The notes under the pieces were generated by a model. The model worked only from the letters and a program-made list of their open reading frames with translations, ran no database searches and was not told the origin of the DNA. A program made the position numbers and the translations under genes. Below are positions 43,936 to 56,165 of a DNA stretch of 64,000 nucleotides, piece by piece (the stretch's first letter is position 1; every line of letters starts with the position of its first letter). This stretch comes from Gnetum montanum (taxonomy: Eukaryota; Streptophyta; Gnetopsida; Gnetales; Gnetaceae), in contig MNCI01017497.1 in the NCBI GenBank assembly GCA_015680685.1, positions 655,357 through 719,356 of the forward strand, given 5' to 3'.

Positions 43936-44185
43936 AAATTGTCTACTGCCATCCTTGTTTTTGGCATGCATCCAACATCAAAGACACTTATGAGGGGTGA
44001 AATGTCTTGAAAGTGCTTTGTGTTGCTTTCGATATTTGTTATTTCTGCCTCATTTGTAGTTCATTTTTAGTAGTTTCTTCAATATCTTGTAGTATATCTT
44101 TTTTTTTTTTTTTCGCATTTTGTTTAGTCTTTGCTAACTCTTTTTAGTTGTTGCACGCAATCCACATAAAATTTTTTAATTAAGA
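43910..44185. repeat. Diverged segmental duplication, copy 1
   Basis: Matches 44930-45215 in the same order: CTGATAAATTGT, CATGCATC, GAGGTGAAAT, GTAGTT(C/T)ATTTTTA. Roughly 75 percent identity by eye over 270 bp. Confidence 0.7.
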
Positions 44186-44383
44186 AAACTTTTCTCTTCA
44201 CGATTGCTTGTTGAAGATGGAGTTTAAAACCTTTGAGGTTCTAGATTCCATGCTCGAGTAATATCTTACTAGGAACCTATGATTTTGTTTGAGTTTTAGA
44301 TTCAAGAGTAGCAGTAATAATTTTGCCATTATTCTATTTTTCTCGTTGCTTTTGCTAATTGATTTATCTCTTACTTTGTCAGA

Positions 44384-44615
44384 GTGACACACTTTATTGA
44401 CATTCGAATTCTTTTAGACTAAACTGTGTGCACCCAAGTCATGACATAGTACAACCAGTTGATAGAATGACGCTATGCAAAGTTTTTGCTTAACATGAAG
44501 TGACACACTTTATTGACATTCGAATTATTTTAGACTAAACTGTGTGCACCCAAGTCATGACATAGTACAACCAGTTGATAGAATGATGCTATGCAAAGTT
44601 TTTGCTTAACATGAA
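44384..44615. repeat. 116-bp tandem duplication
   Basis: GTGACACACTTTATTGACAT... in two head-to-tail copies (44384-44499, 44500-44615) with two mismatches. Confidence 0.95.
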
Positions 44616-44929
44616 GTTGAGCTCTTTTAGGTTGTCCAAGGAAGCATGTATAACACGTGTAGAACCCCTCTCATTCTCATCATGGATTTTAGTCCTTTGA
44701 CTAAATTTTTAAATGTGAGGGATCTTGAGGTCTTGCAGCTTCAACAATAAGATCCACGTTTGACAAATGTCTTTTTCGAACCTATTATCTATTGAAGAAA
44801 TTTTTAAACTGTAGATATTTTTGATGTTACAGTAGATTCAATTTTGATGTCCAGATTTTTTGATCTTTAGACTATTGGTCCACTCTCACACTTGCAAATG
44901 TAAGAGTTGCCATTGTTTCCTTTTCGACA

Positions 44930-45215
44930 TGTGCCCACTGTTTTCATTTAGAAAGAGCCATGTTTTTCTGATAAATTGTTTGCTACCATCCCTGTTTTTT
45001 GCATGCATCTAGTGTCAAAGGCATGCTAATGAGAGGTGAAATTTCCTGAAAGCACTTCATGTTGTTTTCAATATTTGTGAGTTCTACCTCATATGTAGTT
45101 TATTTTTAATAGTATTTTCAATGTTTTGCAATATATTTGCTTTTTCTGCACTTTGTTCAGTTTACCAACTTTCTTTAGGTGCTGAACATGATCTATATAA
45201 AAGTTATTAACTAAA
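44930..45215. repeat. Diverged segmental duplication, copy 2
   Basis: Partner of 43910-44185. It is again preceded by one CATGTGCCCACTG minisatellite unit, so the duplication included the edge of the array. Confidence 0.7.
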
Positions 45216-45320
45216 ACGAAAAAATTAACTAAAATTTTTTTAACTGGAAAAAGTTATAAACTTCTATAAATCTTGGGATGTACCTTTGTTTCACTTATTT
45301 TGGGTTCCAACATCCCCTTG

Positions 45321-45325
45321 ATAAG
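45321..45325. repeat. Target site duplication (ATAAG), left
   Basis: ATAAG next to the left LTR of copia element I; the same five bases follow the right LTR (57601-57605). Confidence 0.85.
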
Positions 45326-45580
45326 TGAACAAAGAGATGAAGTGAAATAGTTCTCTTTATTAAACTTTGTGAAAGATTGCATACAGGATTTATAGACTAG
45401 CCTTATTCTGTATTTTAAGAAACAAACTAAAAAAGAAAACTAATCTCTTAGAAATTAGAAACGATAAAAATGGAATTTACAAATTAAAGAAAACAAACAC
45501 CACAAAAACTGTGGTTAATTCCACAAAATCAAGAATTTACTTGGTCCACAAAATTAGGAATTTACTCAATCTTTTCAACA
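45326..45580 (-). repeat. 3' LTR of copia I
   Basis: Minus strand begins TGTTGAAAAGATTGAG after the purine tract (45581-45592) and ends ...TTTGTTCA. A minus-strand CTATAAA box lies at 45389-45395. Confidence 0.95.
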
Positions 45581-45599
45581 CTCCCCCTCAAGCTGGTGA

Positions 45600-47110
45600 A
45601 TAGATATCTATCATTCCCAACTCGCAACTAAAAGACTCAAAACCTGATTTTGATAATGCTTGAGTGAGGATATCGACCTCTTGATCTTTGTTAGGAATGT
45701 AAGCTAGGTGTTCTTGAGTCAATCTCATGCTTGATAAAAGCTTTTATCTATTCTAACATGCTTCATTTAATCATGTTGAATTGGGTTGTGGACAATGCTT
45801 ATTGCTGATTTATTGTCACTGTAGAGCTTCATAGGACTCGAGAATGAAATTTATAGATCCTTTAGAAGTCTCTCAATCCAAATAAGCTCGCACACTCCTA
45901 GAGCAATTGCTTGGTACTTTGCTTTAGCGTTGCTCCTTACTACAACTAATTGTTTCTTACTCCTCCATATCACAAGATTTCCCCATAATTTCACATAGTA
46001 TCCAATTGTGGATTTGTTATCTTCCACTAATCTAGTCCAATCTACATTAGCAAAGCCTTCCACCTCTCGAGATTCACCTTTCTTGAACAAGAGTTTCTTG
46101 CTAGGAGATCCCTTTAGATATCTTAGTACATGATTGGCTACCTCTAGATGTCGATTTGTAGGTGAATGCATAAATTGATTGATCACACTCACACTAGAGG
46201 TAATGTCAGGTCTAGTAAGTGAAAGGTAGATTAGTTTTCCTACCAGACGTTGATACTGCTCATGGTCAATGGGGAAATAATTATCTGTAGCCTTTTGTTT
46301 CCAATTCCTTTCCAATGGTGTGCTAGTTGGTTTACAACCTATTTTTCCTGTCTCCTTAAGCAAATCAAGAATATACTTTCTTTGGGTAACAAAGATCCCT
46401 TGTTTGCTTCTAGCAATGTCCATACCAAGAAAATACCTAAGGATCCCAAGGTCCTTAACTTGAAATTTGTTCTTTAGTTTGGTCTTCAACTTTGAAATCT
46501 CTAAGTAGTCATCACTAGTAATCATGATATCATCCACATCCACAATGAGAATGGACTTCTTCCCACTTGATGATTGCTTAGTGAAGGTTGTATGATCCAC
46601 CTGCCCTTGGGTTATCCAAAACTCTACAAGGTTGACCTAAATCTTGTGAACCAAGCTCTAGGAGACTGTTTCAAACCATACAAAGACTTTTTAAGCTTGC
46701 ACACTTTTTTGCTTCCCATTTCAAATCTTGGTGGCATCTTCATATACACTTCCTCCAAATTTTCATTCAAAAAGCATTCTTTACATCCATTTGGTAAAGA
46801 TCCCATTCAAGATTTACAAGTGACAACAATACCTTGATTAAGTTCATCTTGGCAACAGGGGCAAATGTTTCTTCATAGTCAATACCATAAGTTTGGGTGT
46901 ATCCTTGAGCAACTAAGTGAGCTTTATATCTCTCTATCTCCCCATTAGGCCTAAACTTCACTGTGAATATCCACTTGCAACCAACAACTTTCTTCCCACT
47001 AGGAAAATCAACTACCTCCCACGTTCCATTCTCTCGAAGTGCTCTTATCTCTTCTTCAATAGTTGCTCTCCATTTCAAATTCTGAAGGCTCTCTAAATAT
47101 CTTTTGGAAT
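45600..47110 (-). pseudogene. Copia I reverse transcriptase and RNase H
   Basis: A 104-codon open block (47078-46767) has the RT start: [49 protein letters not shown]. After a frame change comes [18 protein letters not shown] (46806-46624). A 250-codon open block (46600-45851) has the palm as D-V-D-D-I-M (normal Y-V-D-D; Tyr replaced, both Asp kept), YFLGMDIARS, QRLVGKLIYLSLTRPDI and RNase H (KSTIGYYVKLWGNLVIWRSK). The last part runs to about 45600 with TAG stops. This is the longest intact retroelement coding block in the window. Confidence 0.9.
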
Positions 47111-47369
47111 CTTCACACTGTGGAGGCTAGTAATAAATGCCTTGTAATGATGAGATAGATTTGAGTAGGTTAGTTGCTGAGATGGGTTGTTGGATACAAG
47201 TTCAAACACCTTTCCTGAGAGCAATAGGAAGATTCAAATCATCAGATAACACCATACCTTCTTCCATGGTTTTAGGATCCCCCCTTAGTTTAGATAGTTG
47301 TAAAGCATGGGGAGTCTCTAGCCTCCTTAAATAAACCATAATTTGTTTGGAGATGATTGATTATCTCCC

Positions 47370-48300
47370 TCAATTCAATTCGTGATCACACTGATTTGAA
47401 GGAATTTGTTTAGTATGAGGATTGTCCAATTTGGTTGGAGGTGGAGACTTGAATGAAGAATGAGACTCAGATGGAATAGATATAGGAACTGAGATAGAGG
47501 GATCCCAATGGTCATATTCACTCATCATCTTCCCCTGAAGAGAACTATTGGGATAAAACATTTTATCTTCCAAAAAAGTTACATCATAAGAGATAAAGAA
47601 TTTTCTGGAAGGGAGTGGGGGTGTTGTGAAAGCATCTGTATCCCTTTTGAGATGGAGAGTAGCTAGTAAAGACACACTTAAAGAATTTGGGATCAAGTTT
47701 ACTCTTTTGTGGACGATGATTATAGACATATGCAATGTAACCAAACACTCTAGGAGAAAGAGAGTTAAGAATATGGACATGAGGATAGGTATCAAGTAGA
47801 CAATTGAGAGGAGTTCAAAGATTTAGAGTTTTGGATGACATTATATTGATAAGATAGGTTGTAGTTAACACTGCTTCTCCCGAAAATGAGTTTGGAACAT
47901 GTCTAGTGAACATATGAGCTTGAGCTACCTCTAAAAAATGTCTATTTTCCCTCTCTGCCACTCCATTCTATTGAAGGGTGTATGTACAAGAACTCCAATG
48001 AAACACCCTATTATCATTTGGGTATTGTGTCAGGTCATTTGTGAAATACTCTCTACCATTGTCAGTTCTTAGAACTTGGATATTGGTTTGGAAGACATTT
48101 GAGATATGTTTATGAAATTGTTTAACAATGGATTCAATTTTTGATTTTTCTCTCATGAGATAAACCCAAGACATCCTTGTATGATCATCAATAAACATGA
48201 TAAACCACTTAGAGCTCGTGAGAGTGCATTGATGAGTAGGATCCCATATGTCACTATGTATAAGATAAAATGGCTTTAACACTTGATATGTATGAGAAGG
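47370..48300 (-). pseudogene. Copia I integrase and linker
   Basis: Core block 48282-47968 has Asp in HSDIWD, Asp in LRTDNGREY and, after a TAG, Glu in VAEREN; the DDE residues are present. The region downstream (47795-47370) is the variable integrase-RT linker, with a GYIAYVYNHRPQKSKLDPK-like strand. Stops and frame changes present. Confidence 0.85.
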
Positions 48301-48649
48301 ATAACTTTTTCTAGTTTGTTTTGCACCAATACAATGTTCACACTAGAAATTTGAAGGATTTTTATTGATAAACAAAGTTGGATACAAAGATTTGAGATCA
48401 AGAAAACTAGGGTGATCAAGGCATCTATGCTAAAGTATTATTTCTGAACTAGATGAGGTTGAAAGGGAGATGTTTTCAAAAGATTGAATTTTTGAAGAAG
48501 AACCAGCATCATTGAGAATGTAGAGACCATGTTTCTCCTTAGCACTGCCAATCATCCTCCCTAAAGATAGGTCCTAGAACACACAGAGAGAAGGGAAAAA
48601 TGTTACTACACAATTTTGATCTTTTGACAATTTGTTGATAGAGAGGAGG

Positions 48650-49009
48650 CTATACTTTAACTCCATAACATAGTAAACAGATCTTAAATTCATCCCATAA
48701 ATAGTAAATAGATCTTAAATTCATCCCATAAATATCAATTGACCAACAACCTATCACTCTTGACATAGTACCATTAGCTATAGTGAGCTTAATGTCGTCA
48801 TGACACTCCTTTACTTCTGAGAATAAACTCTTATTTTTGGACATCTGATCTGAAGCACTTGTGTCAACAATCCACTTATCATTTACATGGTAATGTTTAA
48901 AACACAAAGTACTTAGATTACCTCTATGTGTAACTAAGGCTATGGGAGTCTTTGATGATGTGTTGGCCTCCTTGAGCGAGTTGGGATTGCTCAATATTGA
49001 TTGTAACAC
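48650..49009 (-). pseudogene. Copia I protease
   Basis: Open 120 codons: KWIVDTSASDQMSKNKSLFS shows the aspartic site as Asp-Thr-Ser (Gly of D-S/T-G replaced by Ser). A 31-bp tandem duplication (48670-48731) disrupts the end of the domain and shifts the frame. Confidence 0.8.
48670..48731. repeat. 31-bp tandem duplication in copia I
   Basis: ATAGTAAACAGATCTTAAAT... twice with one mismatch in the core; length not divisible by three. Confidence 0.9.
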
Positions 49010-49049
49010 TTTAATTTGTTCAGTAGTGAGATTGAGATTATTAGATTTA

Positions 49050-49882
49050 TCATTCTCTACAATAGTCTCGATAGCAAGGGATTTGTTTGGCTCCCGGTGG
49101 TTCCATGGCTTGTAATTTGGTCAGTACCATGGATTTTGAAGCAAGTATCTTGTGTATGATTTGTCTTGTGGCAGTGATCACATGGTGCTTGCTTTGACTC
49201 CTTTGATGTTGCTTGCTTTGGTGTGTAACAAGGGTTGACCCTACTGAAGGAGGAACTATTCTAGTAGGAAGCATAACCTTCTTCTTGCTTTCCTCTCTTC
49301 TTACTCCAGCAAAAGCCTCATGGATGGTGGGAAAAGGCTTTGTTCTCAACACTCTACCCCATACCTCATCCAACTCTTTATTCAACCCTTGTAAAAAATT
49401 GAAGATCCACTTCTTTTCAATAATCTAAGCAAACTTAACTCCATCTTTAGGACTCTTCCATTGTATTTCATAAAATAAATCCATCTCTTGTCATAATTTA
49501 GTCAAAGAATTAAAATAATCAATGACTAATTTGTCTCCTTGTCACATCTCACAAAGCTTCAAGCATATTTCAAAACACTGTGACATGTTTTCCAGATCTG
49601 AGTAGATTTTTTGAACTATTATCCATATGTCTCTAGCAGTTTTGTAGTACATATATGTCCTTTCAATTTTTGGCACCATCGAATTAATTAACCAAGCCAT
49701 CACTATGGAATTTTCAGCATTCCAAGTATGATAGGAAGGGTTGATAGATTTAGTAGGCGAAATTGTACCAGTGACATATCTAGACTTTCCTTTGCTTTTA
49801 AGGGCAAGAAAAATGGAATGAAACCATTCTCAGAAGTTGGCTTTATTGATTTTGTGTTGGGTTATTTGAAGAGAATGATTTT
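49050..49882 (-). pseudogene. Copia I gag, main part
   Basis: Minus frame reads a copia gag: NFREWFHSIFLALKSKGK-like start (about 49860-49800), NAENSMVMAWLINSM (about 49720), an open block 49385-49050 (NKELDEVWGRVLRTKPFPTI, HEAFAGVRREE). Several stops are TAG or TGA. The first part of gag lies beyond element J (57215-57335). Confidence 0.8.
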
Positions 49883-50746
49883 TGATGAGTGGCAAGGTAC
49901 CCCTACACTCAACCATACAAAACGAGCTTAGCACACGCGATTCGGTCAAACTCCACAGACTAAGTGCCTACACGCCCCATGGAACACTTGGGGTTAATCA
50001 TTTGTTGTCTTCCTAGACTTGTGGTTGTCACGGTGTATGGTTAAGTAAGTCTGAGGTATATGATTTTTATGGTCCTTTATGTTTTTCTCCTATGCTATTG
50101 AGGTGAAGGGTTGAAGAAACTAACTAACTCTAACTAATGAACTAAGTCTAAATTACCTAGTGTCAACATCCATTCCCACTTACCGTACACACCNNNNNNN
50201 NNNNNNNNNNNNNNNNNNNNNNNNNNNNNNNNNNNNNNNNNNNNNNNNNNNNNNNNNNNGTTACCAAGTAGTCACACTGAGATGCTCGTAATCAAGTCGT
50301 ACTCATTCCGCGTTGTGATGAGCATCTATTCCTTGACTATTCGTACACATCCTTAGATGCTCGTTGTCAAGTCGTACTCATTCTGCATTACTAAGAGAAA
50401 GCAATAAATAACAATAAATAAAATCCTATTCCATGCACTGCAAGGTTTATCTAGGAAGTTCGTCTTTATTGTCGTACACAACTTGTGTTCAGGTACAATG
50501 TTGCTCGAATAAAGATCCGTTCACTTTAGGACTCCTAGTGTGGGCACATGGAAAATATTCTATCTCTAGAGTGATCAATCTGCCAGAGTTTTCCTACTTC
50601 TAGTCTAGGATGAGGAAACAAGAGAGAGATACCTCTTATTTATAGATATGATGGTGCACCGTGATATTGCGTACACGACATCGCAGGGGACGACGTGATA
50701 TCGCAGGGGATGCGATATCGTGGCCTATGTGAATCGCGTCTCATCA
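49883..50746 (-). repeat. 3' LTR of element J (contains an N gap)
   Basis: Aligned with the right LTR from TGATGAGTGGCAAG to CTCATCA. An N run (50194-50259, 66 N) stands for what in the right LTR is about 226 bases (56481-56706). A minus-strand TATA box (CTATAAATAAGAGGT, about 50632-50644) and GATATC-rich U3 end are present. Confidence 0.95.
50194..50259. other. Assembly gap (66 N) in element J LTR
   Basis: Run of N. Comparison with the intact LTR implies the true missing length is near 226 bases. Confidence 0.95.
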
Positions 50747-52507
50747 TACCCCCATGACTGAATGAAAACTCGTCCTCAAGTTCCTTACAAAATATTGGGA
50801 AGGTATGGGATTATTGAGGGGAATGGAACTAATGGGATGACATGTGAATGGATCATCATTACAAGACTCAACAACTGGTGTTCATGAAAACATGGGTGAA
50901 CACCTTATTACATTGACATCAGGCCTCATTTGACAGCTGAGAGAAGAGAAGAGAGAAGAGGAGAGAACAAGAGAGAAGAAGTCTTACTGCTGCCAACGCC
51001 AAGATTGCGCCTTTCATTGTCCATCCATAAGCGCATCATCGATCTTGCTCCTTGCATAGCTGCTTTCAGCATTGCTCCATTCCAAGTGTTCCTTCCAGAT
51101 CCGGTCTGTTGTTGCATGATTGCCATCTGCACACACAACACAGTCTTGTATTAGCAAGGGTAGATGAATTTCAATGTGGTTAATACCTTGCTTTAGTATA
51201 AGTCCATTGGCTGGGTTGTGGTATGGCTGATTACGGGTTTGAAGATATATTAATGATGACTATCGAAGGTGTAGGGGTTAGGAAAGAATTGAAAAAATTC
51301 GGGGCTAAGAGAAAATTGAAGAAATCGGGCCCCATACCCCCATGACTAATTGCGAACCTCTGGTAGCATTAGAATGGAGAAAGAAAAGAAGTAAGAAAGA
51401 TAGATAAAAAGGGACAACTATGACATCGATGAAATGGATGTCAAGATGGAAATGAACAAAATAAAATTAATTGCAAAATGTTAAGGGAAAAAATTTAACT
51501 AATGCTCCAAATAGGAATGTTAGTGGGTCCTCCCCAAAGTAGGCTCATGCCCTGACAAACCCACATTCAAAGAGTCCGTAGGCTCTAGGAATGTTATTTG
51601 GAACAAGGGTTAAAGTCTTAACCACAAGAATTTACCAAAAAGAAAACGATGTATTTACCAAAATATACACTAATGATACAACCGGCAATGAGGTGAATAA
51701 TGGAGAGAAGGATGGAGAGAAGAGAATGGAATGGAATCCCAAGAACAAGGTGGTGTACAGCCCCTTGTGTGCTTTATGATTAATGTGACTTGGAAAATCT
51801 CATTCCAACTCCTACCTCAAACCAACCACATCCTGTGACTTTGCATCAATGCATTCAGCCAAACCATCCTCTTGAAGTAACAAGAATTCCTTCTCCAAGA
51901 AGCACCACCATTTCGACGAAACAAGGGAGATAATGGGGAGCGAGAAGGGCCTTAGTTAGAGGGAATATTTTTGGTTCCATAACCAGTGCTTGTAGCCCAA
52001 GTTTATTTCGTCTAAGGGATGTGCTTTGAATTTTCACTTTTTCTCTTTTTTTTTTGTTTTGTGTTTTTATGCGTGAGAACCACACCATGCAAAGACTTAT
52101 TATTTTTATTTTCTCAGCTTTCGATAATTGGGTAACATCGGAACAACGAGAAAACCCAAGAAGAAAACATCCAAGCACCCAAGAGAATGGCCAACACAGA
52201 AGCATCAAGTCCTCTTGAAGTCACACCCTTTTCAAACCTTGAGTCCTTCCTTAGTTTGAGAAATGCCCAATCACCGATTCGTTAAAGTTCTTATTATGAA
52301 AGGGACTGTACATTTCCAAGCCGAGAGGGACCATAGAAACTGGTGGATGGATGGATGAAGTGAACTCATTGCCTGCCATATCAAAAGAAACATACGTTAG
52401 TATCAACATCATAACTTAAAGGTAAAAACCAAACATTAGCAATTAATGAAAAATAGTTCATACCATCATGTAGAACACTTATTAGGTGACAAACTTACAG
52501 GATGGAT

Positions 52508-52527
52508 CACACACACACACACACAAA
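52508..52527. repeat. (AC)n microsatellite
   Basis: About nine AC/CA units inside element J. Confidence 0.95.
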
Positions 52528-52574
52528 ATGGAAAAGTACAACGATGTTGTAAAAAAAAAACAAGAAAAGTTAAA

Positions 52575-52702
52575 GAAATTTGTAAAACAAAAATGTGTAA
52601 GACAAAAATGTGTAAAATAAAAATATATAAGACAAAAACTTGTAAAACAAAAACGTTGTAAAACAAAAATGCGTAAAACAAAAATGTGTAAAACAAAAAC
52701 TT
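52575..52702. repeat. 15-bp minisatellite GTAAAACAAAAATGT
   Basis: About eight imperfect copies (GTAAGACAAAAATGT, GTAAAATAAAAATAT, ...) in element J. The long Phe/Leu/Val frame on the other strand is a by-product. Confidence 0.9.
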
Positions 52703-52761
52703 AAAAAAGAACTGAGGGCCCCATATGATTAGCATAGGTGGTCATCTCCCCTATGACAAAA

Positions 52762-53440
52762 TTACAAGGGAGAGATCTGAAATAATGAACATCTATTTGA
52801 ATTTCGTAGAAGTGCCCAACTCCTCCCAATTGATGATCTTAGTTTGAGGGGTGGGAGTTGGCAACACTTATATTCCAACATGTCTATGGCTTCATTATTG
52901 ACATGGTTTGTCTCCTCAGCTTGTTCCATGCATATTTGTTTGCTCTTTCGAGTAGTTGTCAACCATGGGGTATCTACTACTTGTTGTGTGGTTGCTACAT
53001 ACAGGCATCTTTGTTTCAAAAATTCAAGGGCACACCTGTTACATGGAGGCATTTCCTCCATGTCATCACCTGATGAATCACTATATGTGATGCATGGAAC
53101 TTTCCTCTTCTTGATCTTTCCATAAATTTTTATCTTAGATATCTCCAAGGAAAGATCGCGGATCCTAAGGCATGCGTCTACTGTACTCAGCCATGCCCTT
53201 CCCATTATAATTGGAAAGTCCCCTTTGTTGTTATTAACTTCAATCACCAAGAAATCAGTTGGGTAGGACCAACCACACATAGTGGTAAAAATGTCCTTCA
53301 CCAATCCCAAGGGAATGATGATGGACTGATTTGCCAGCTCTAGTTGAATGTTACTCTTCTTAAGTTGGGGCAGGTTCCAGGCTTGATACATTTCTCATGA
53401 TATTAAATTGACTTCGAAACCTGAGTTAAGAAGAGCCTTA
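52762..53440 (-). pseudogene. Element J retroviral-type aspartic protease
   Basis: A 209-codon open block (53391-52762) contains SIIIPLGLVKDIFTTMCGWS, DFLVIEVNNNKGDFPIIMGR and AWLSTVDACLRIRD: the flap and the 'ILGRPWL'-like strand of plant gypsy proteases. Upstream in frame the active site reads N-S-G (codon AAC at 53425-53427) where D-S/T-G is required: the catalytic Asp is Asn, and a stop follows six codons later. Asp-to-Asn by GAC/AAC is a single transition. The domain itself is otherwise well conserved. Confidence 0.8.
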
Positions 53441-53699
53441 TGTGGTTTGTTCCCGGAAATTTGTAAATAGATTAAGGGACTCCCAGGGTCAGTTAGTTTC
53501 CTGGGAAGGTGGCCTACCTTGATCCAGTTGGTTACGATATGCGTTAACATAACCGTATGCGTTAAGCTCTGTTGGACTGAAGGATGCTCCGAAGTGTTAG
53601 ATGATGGAGGAGTGTACCTAGACTCAATTACTTGGGCTTTTGGTTCTAAAGAAAGGTCTTCTCTTTTTACAGTTGTCAGAACCAGCAGTAGGTTGAATA

Positions 53700-56025
53700 T
53701 TTTTAGCTCTTGCAGCGTTACGTTACTATGGTTGAGTAGGGAGTTCCCCTTGCATTGTTGGAGCAGGAGGAGTTATGAGAACTACAGGTGGAAGAGGTGC
53801 AGATGGAGTTGGAGGATGGTGTATATGTGGGACATCTCCCAGAGGAGAAGGAGTCCTCCTAAAGTACTCCCGAACTTGGTAGTAACATTGGGAAGTTGTG
53901 TAACTCATAGAGTCACTTGGAGAAACTAGTTGCTGCACATAATAGCCATAAGGATTAGGTTTCCGGTAAGGGTATTGTTGTTTCGGTGGTGGCATCCCCC
54001 ATGACTGTGGATATTGCCACTACTGATGCTGTTCGATGGGTTGTGGTGGAGTTCCAATTGGATAATACGTTAATGGTTGGTGGAACTGCCTTGGGTTACC
54101 TTGGGGATAAGGTAACCTACGGGGTGTTTGCCGTTGATTAAGTCTTGGGTTAAGTGCATACACCCCAGACTTCTGTAGATGTGAGATGATTGGACAACAT
54201 CCCTTAGTATGGTCATAATGGTAGATCTCACATCCACTGTCACCGTCTATGTCTGAATCCACAACTTCATCGGAGATAGGAATTTTCCCCTTACCCTTGT
54301 TATGTGCAGGGCCTGAATCTCTCCGCTTTGTCTTACCTTTGTCACTACTTCGTTCCTCCTTAGACCCTTCTACGATTTTCAAGACACTTTCAAGTCTTGA
54401 GTCTAAGGAATCCCACAATTGATCTATCTTAGTCGATAATTCTATTGTTAATTTTTGAATCGGCAAGGTTTTTCTGTTCACCAACTCTTCGAGTGATGAA
54501 TCATCCTCCTCATCACAAAATTTCACTCCCTTTTTTCGAAGGGAGAGGTCACGGTGATATTCTTTCGCACTTTCCCTCTTGCGTAGCTCACCTTCTTCTT
54601 TTGCTACTTGTTCCAACAAGCTATGTACTTTATGGGTTCTAAGTTGTGAGAGTCTCCCTTGGGCATAAGTCCCAAGGGTTCTTCTAGTTTCATGCCTTAG
54701 CCCATCCACGATGTGGTGAAGTTGATTCCACTGAGCATATCCATGGCCCGGGCAACGATGTAACAATGTGTAGTAGCGGGCCATGGCAGCATCCAAGGGT
54801 TCATGAGTACCTTGCTTCCATCCTTGGATCTGCTTACAGAAATTAGACACTCTGGAGTATGTATGTTTGATATTTATCATTGAAGAGTTCTAACATCGTA
54901 CTCCACCTCCTGATTGTTTCCGGTTCTAAGGACCGGTACCAACTCTCTAAGGAAACAACTTAAGTTTTTACCACTCGTTTTCTATATTTTGCAAGGCACA
55001 GGCATCGTGGAATTCCTGTAAATGATGCTATGGATCAGCGTTGTATCCCCCTTCAAATCATGGGATGTTGTTCATGTCTAAGCATTTGATCTGACTATCT
55101 TTTAAATGCCTTGTGGGAATTCTAATAGCTTCTGTTATGTTAAGCATACTTCAGGTTGCAAGTAGGGGCTTGTCATGATCATCTCTTTCATGATGCCTAT
55201 GATGTCTTCATTGTTCCCTACTTTCCCTTCGTTCATGCCCTTGTCCTCTCTCTTGACTCTCTTGTCGAGGTCTCTCATTTTTCTTACTTTATCCTTTCCG
55301 TTATGCTCATGATGGTTACGCCTAGATGTGGAAGGAGAGGGTGAATGATGTGAAGAATGAGAAGAGGAAGGAGAAACATCGTCATGAAGATGCTTCCTTC
55401 CTTCTCTTTGGCTACTACGGCCCTGATCGTGGTGATGATCTAAGTGCCTATCCTTAGCATGAGTTGTTGTTCCCTCTGTGAACAGTTGGCGTTCACAGGG
55501 ATCAGAACCAGTGTGATGTATCATTGATCGTAGGTTCTGATACCCAACCTCCTCACCATCATTAGGAGGGGGAACATCATTTGCTAAAGAACTCATTATA
55601 ATGGGTTCCTCATCTCCTATTTTGCTAAGGACGTGCAGACCTTTGCCCTTCATCAGTGTATGTTGGCTCTCCTACCTTAAGTCCCTCATACGTTGTGCTT
55701 CTGTGGGATAATAATCCCTTGAGTCAAAATCTTCCACAACGTATTCAGTGTATAATTCTGTCATGCCAATCTGTGCCAAGGCATGGAGAAGCATGTTTGG
55801 AATTGATCGATCTGGGGATAACATGATGTTACCTTGCAAATCTCTCCATCGCAGCTGTTCGTCTTCATGGAGGATAAAGGTAAAGTTTGGAATATACTCA
55901 TCAGGATGAGTATAAACTATCTTGTATTGTTTAGGACGTGGCTGATTTTGGCTATGTGTTTTTGACTGTTGACTGTTCTTTGTATTATCCCTAGGTGGTG
56001 AGTTGTTCTTGTTAGAAGAAGACAT
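53700..56025 (-). pseudogene. Element J gag protein
   Basis: The start is the ATG at 56025 (MSSSNKNNSPPRD), 120 bases from the primer site. It runs with a few frame changes: 56025-55672 (IPNFTFILHEDEQLRWRDLQ), 55653-55135 (His/Ser-rich, charged linker), 54880-54020 (core: HEPLDAAMARYYTLLHRCPG, HGYAQWNQLHHIVDGLRHET, RRTLGTYAQGR, then a coil), then a degenerate knuckle C-E-I-Y-H-Y-D-H-T-K-G-C-C (second Cys is Tyr), and a Pro/Tyr/Gln-rich tail to 53726. The 'GLR..TR..L' motif is typical of plant gypsy gag. Homologous to the gag at 62245 on. Confidence 0.85.
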
Positions 56026-56148
56026 TTTTATCGGTGTGCTATTTCATCGTTATATAAATTTTTTCTTGATTAACTCGAAGGTTCATTTAGGCTCCCAATG
56101 ATGTGAGTGATATCCTTTATGTTCAATTCAGTGCACAAACACTTAGTC

Positions 56149-56165
56149 CGCGACAATGGCGCCTA
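56149..56165 (-). other. Primer binding site of element J (Asp-tRNA type)
   Basis: Minus strand TAGGCGCCATTGTCGCGG next to the LTR end resembles TGGCGCCGTTGCCGGGGA, the tRNA-Asp-type site of Athila/Tat-like gypsy elements. Confidence 0.75.

Larger units (their letters stand above)
50747..52761 (-). other. Non-coding 3' internal part of element J
   Basis: Next to the LTR is a purine tract on the minus strand (CATGGGGGTA). The rest has no protein domain; a second CATACCCCCATGACT word at about 51345 repeats the tract. A purine-rich GA stretch lies at 50936-50980, an (AC)n microsatellite at 52508-52527 and a 15-bp minisatellite at 52575-52702. Confidence 0.6.

Noticed and set aside
43635-44010. 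Phe/Cys/Ser-rich frames of up to 100 codons
   Set aside because: Translations of a T-rich minisatellite, in several overlapping frames.
50926-51154. Frames over a GA-rich stretch on both strands
   Set aside because: Purine-rich low complexity in the non-coding 3' part of element J, no homologous gag or pol motif.
52446-52735. Lys/Thr-rich and Phe/Leu-rich frames
   Set aside because: By-products of the 15-bp minisatellite and an (AC)n run in element J.
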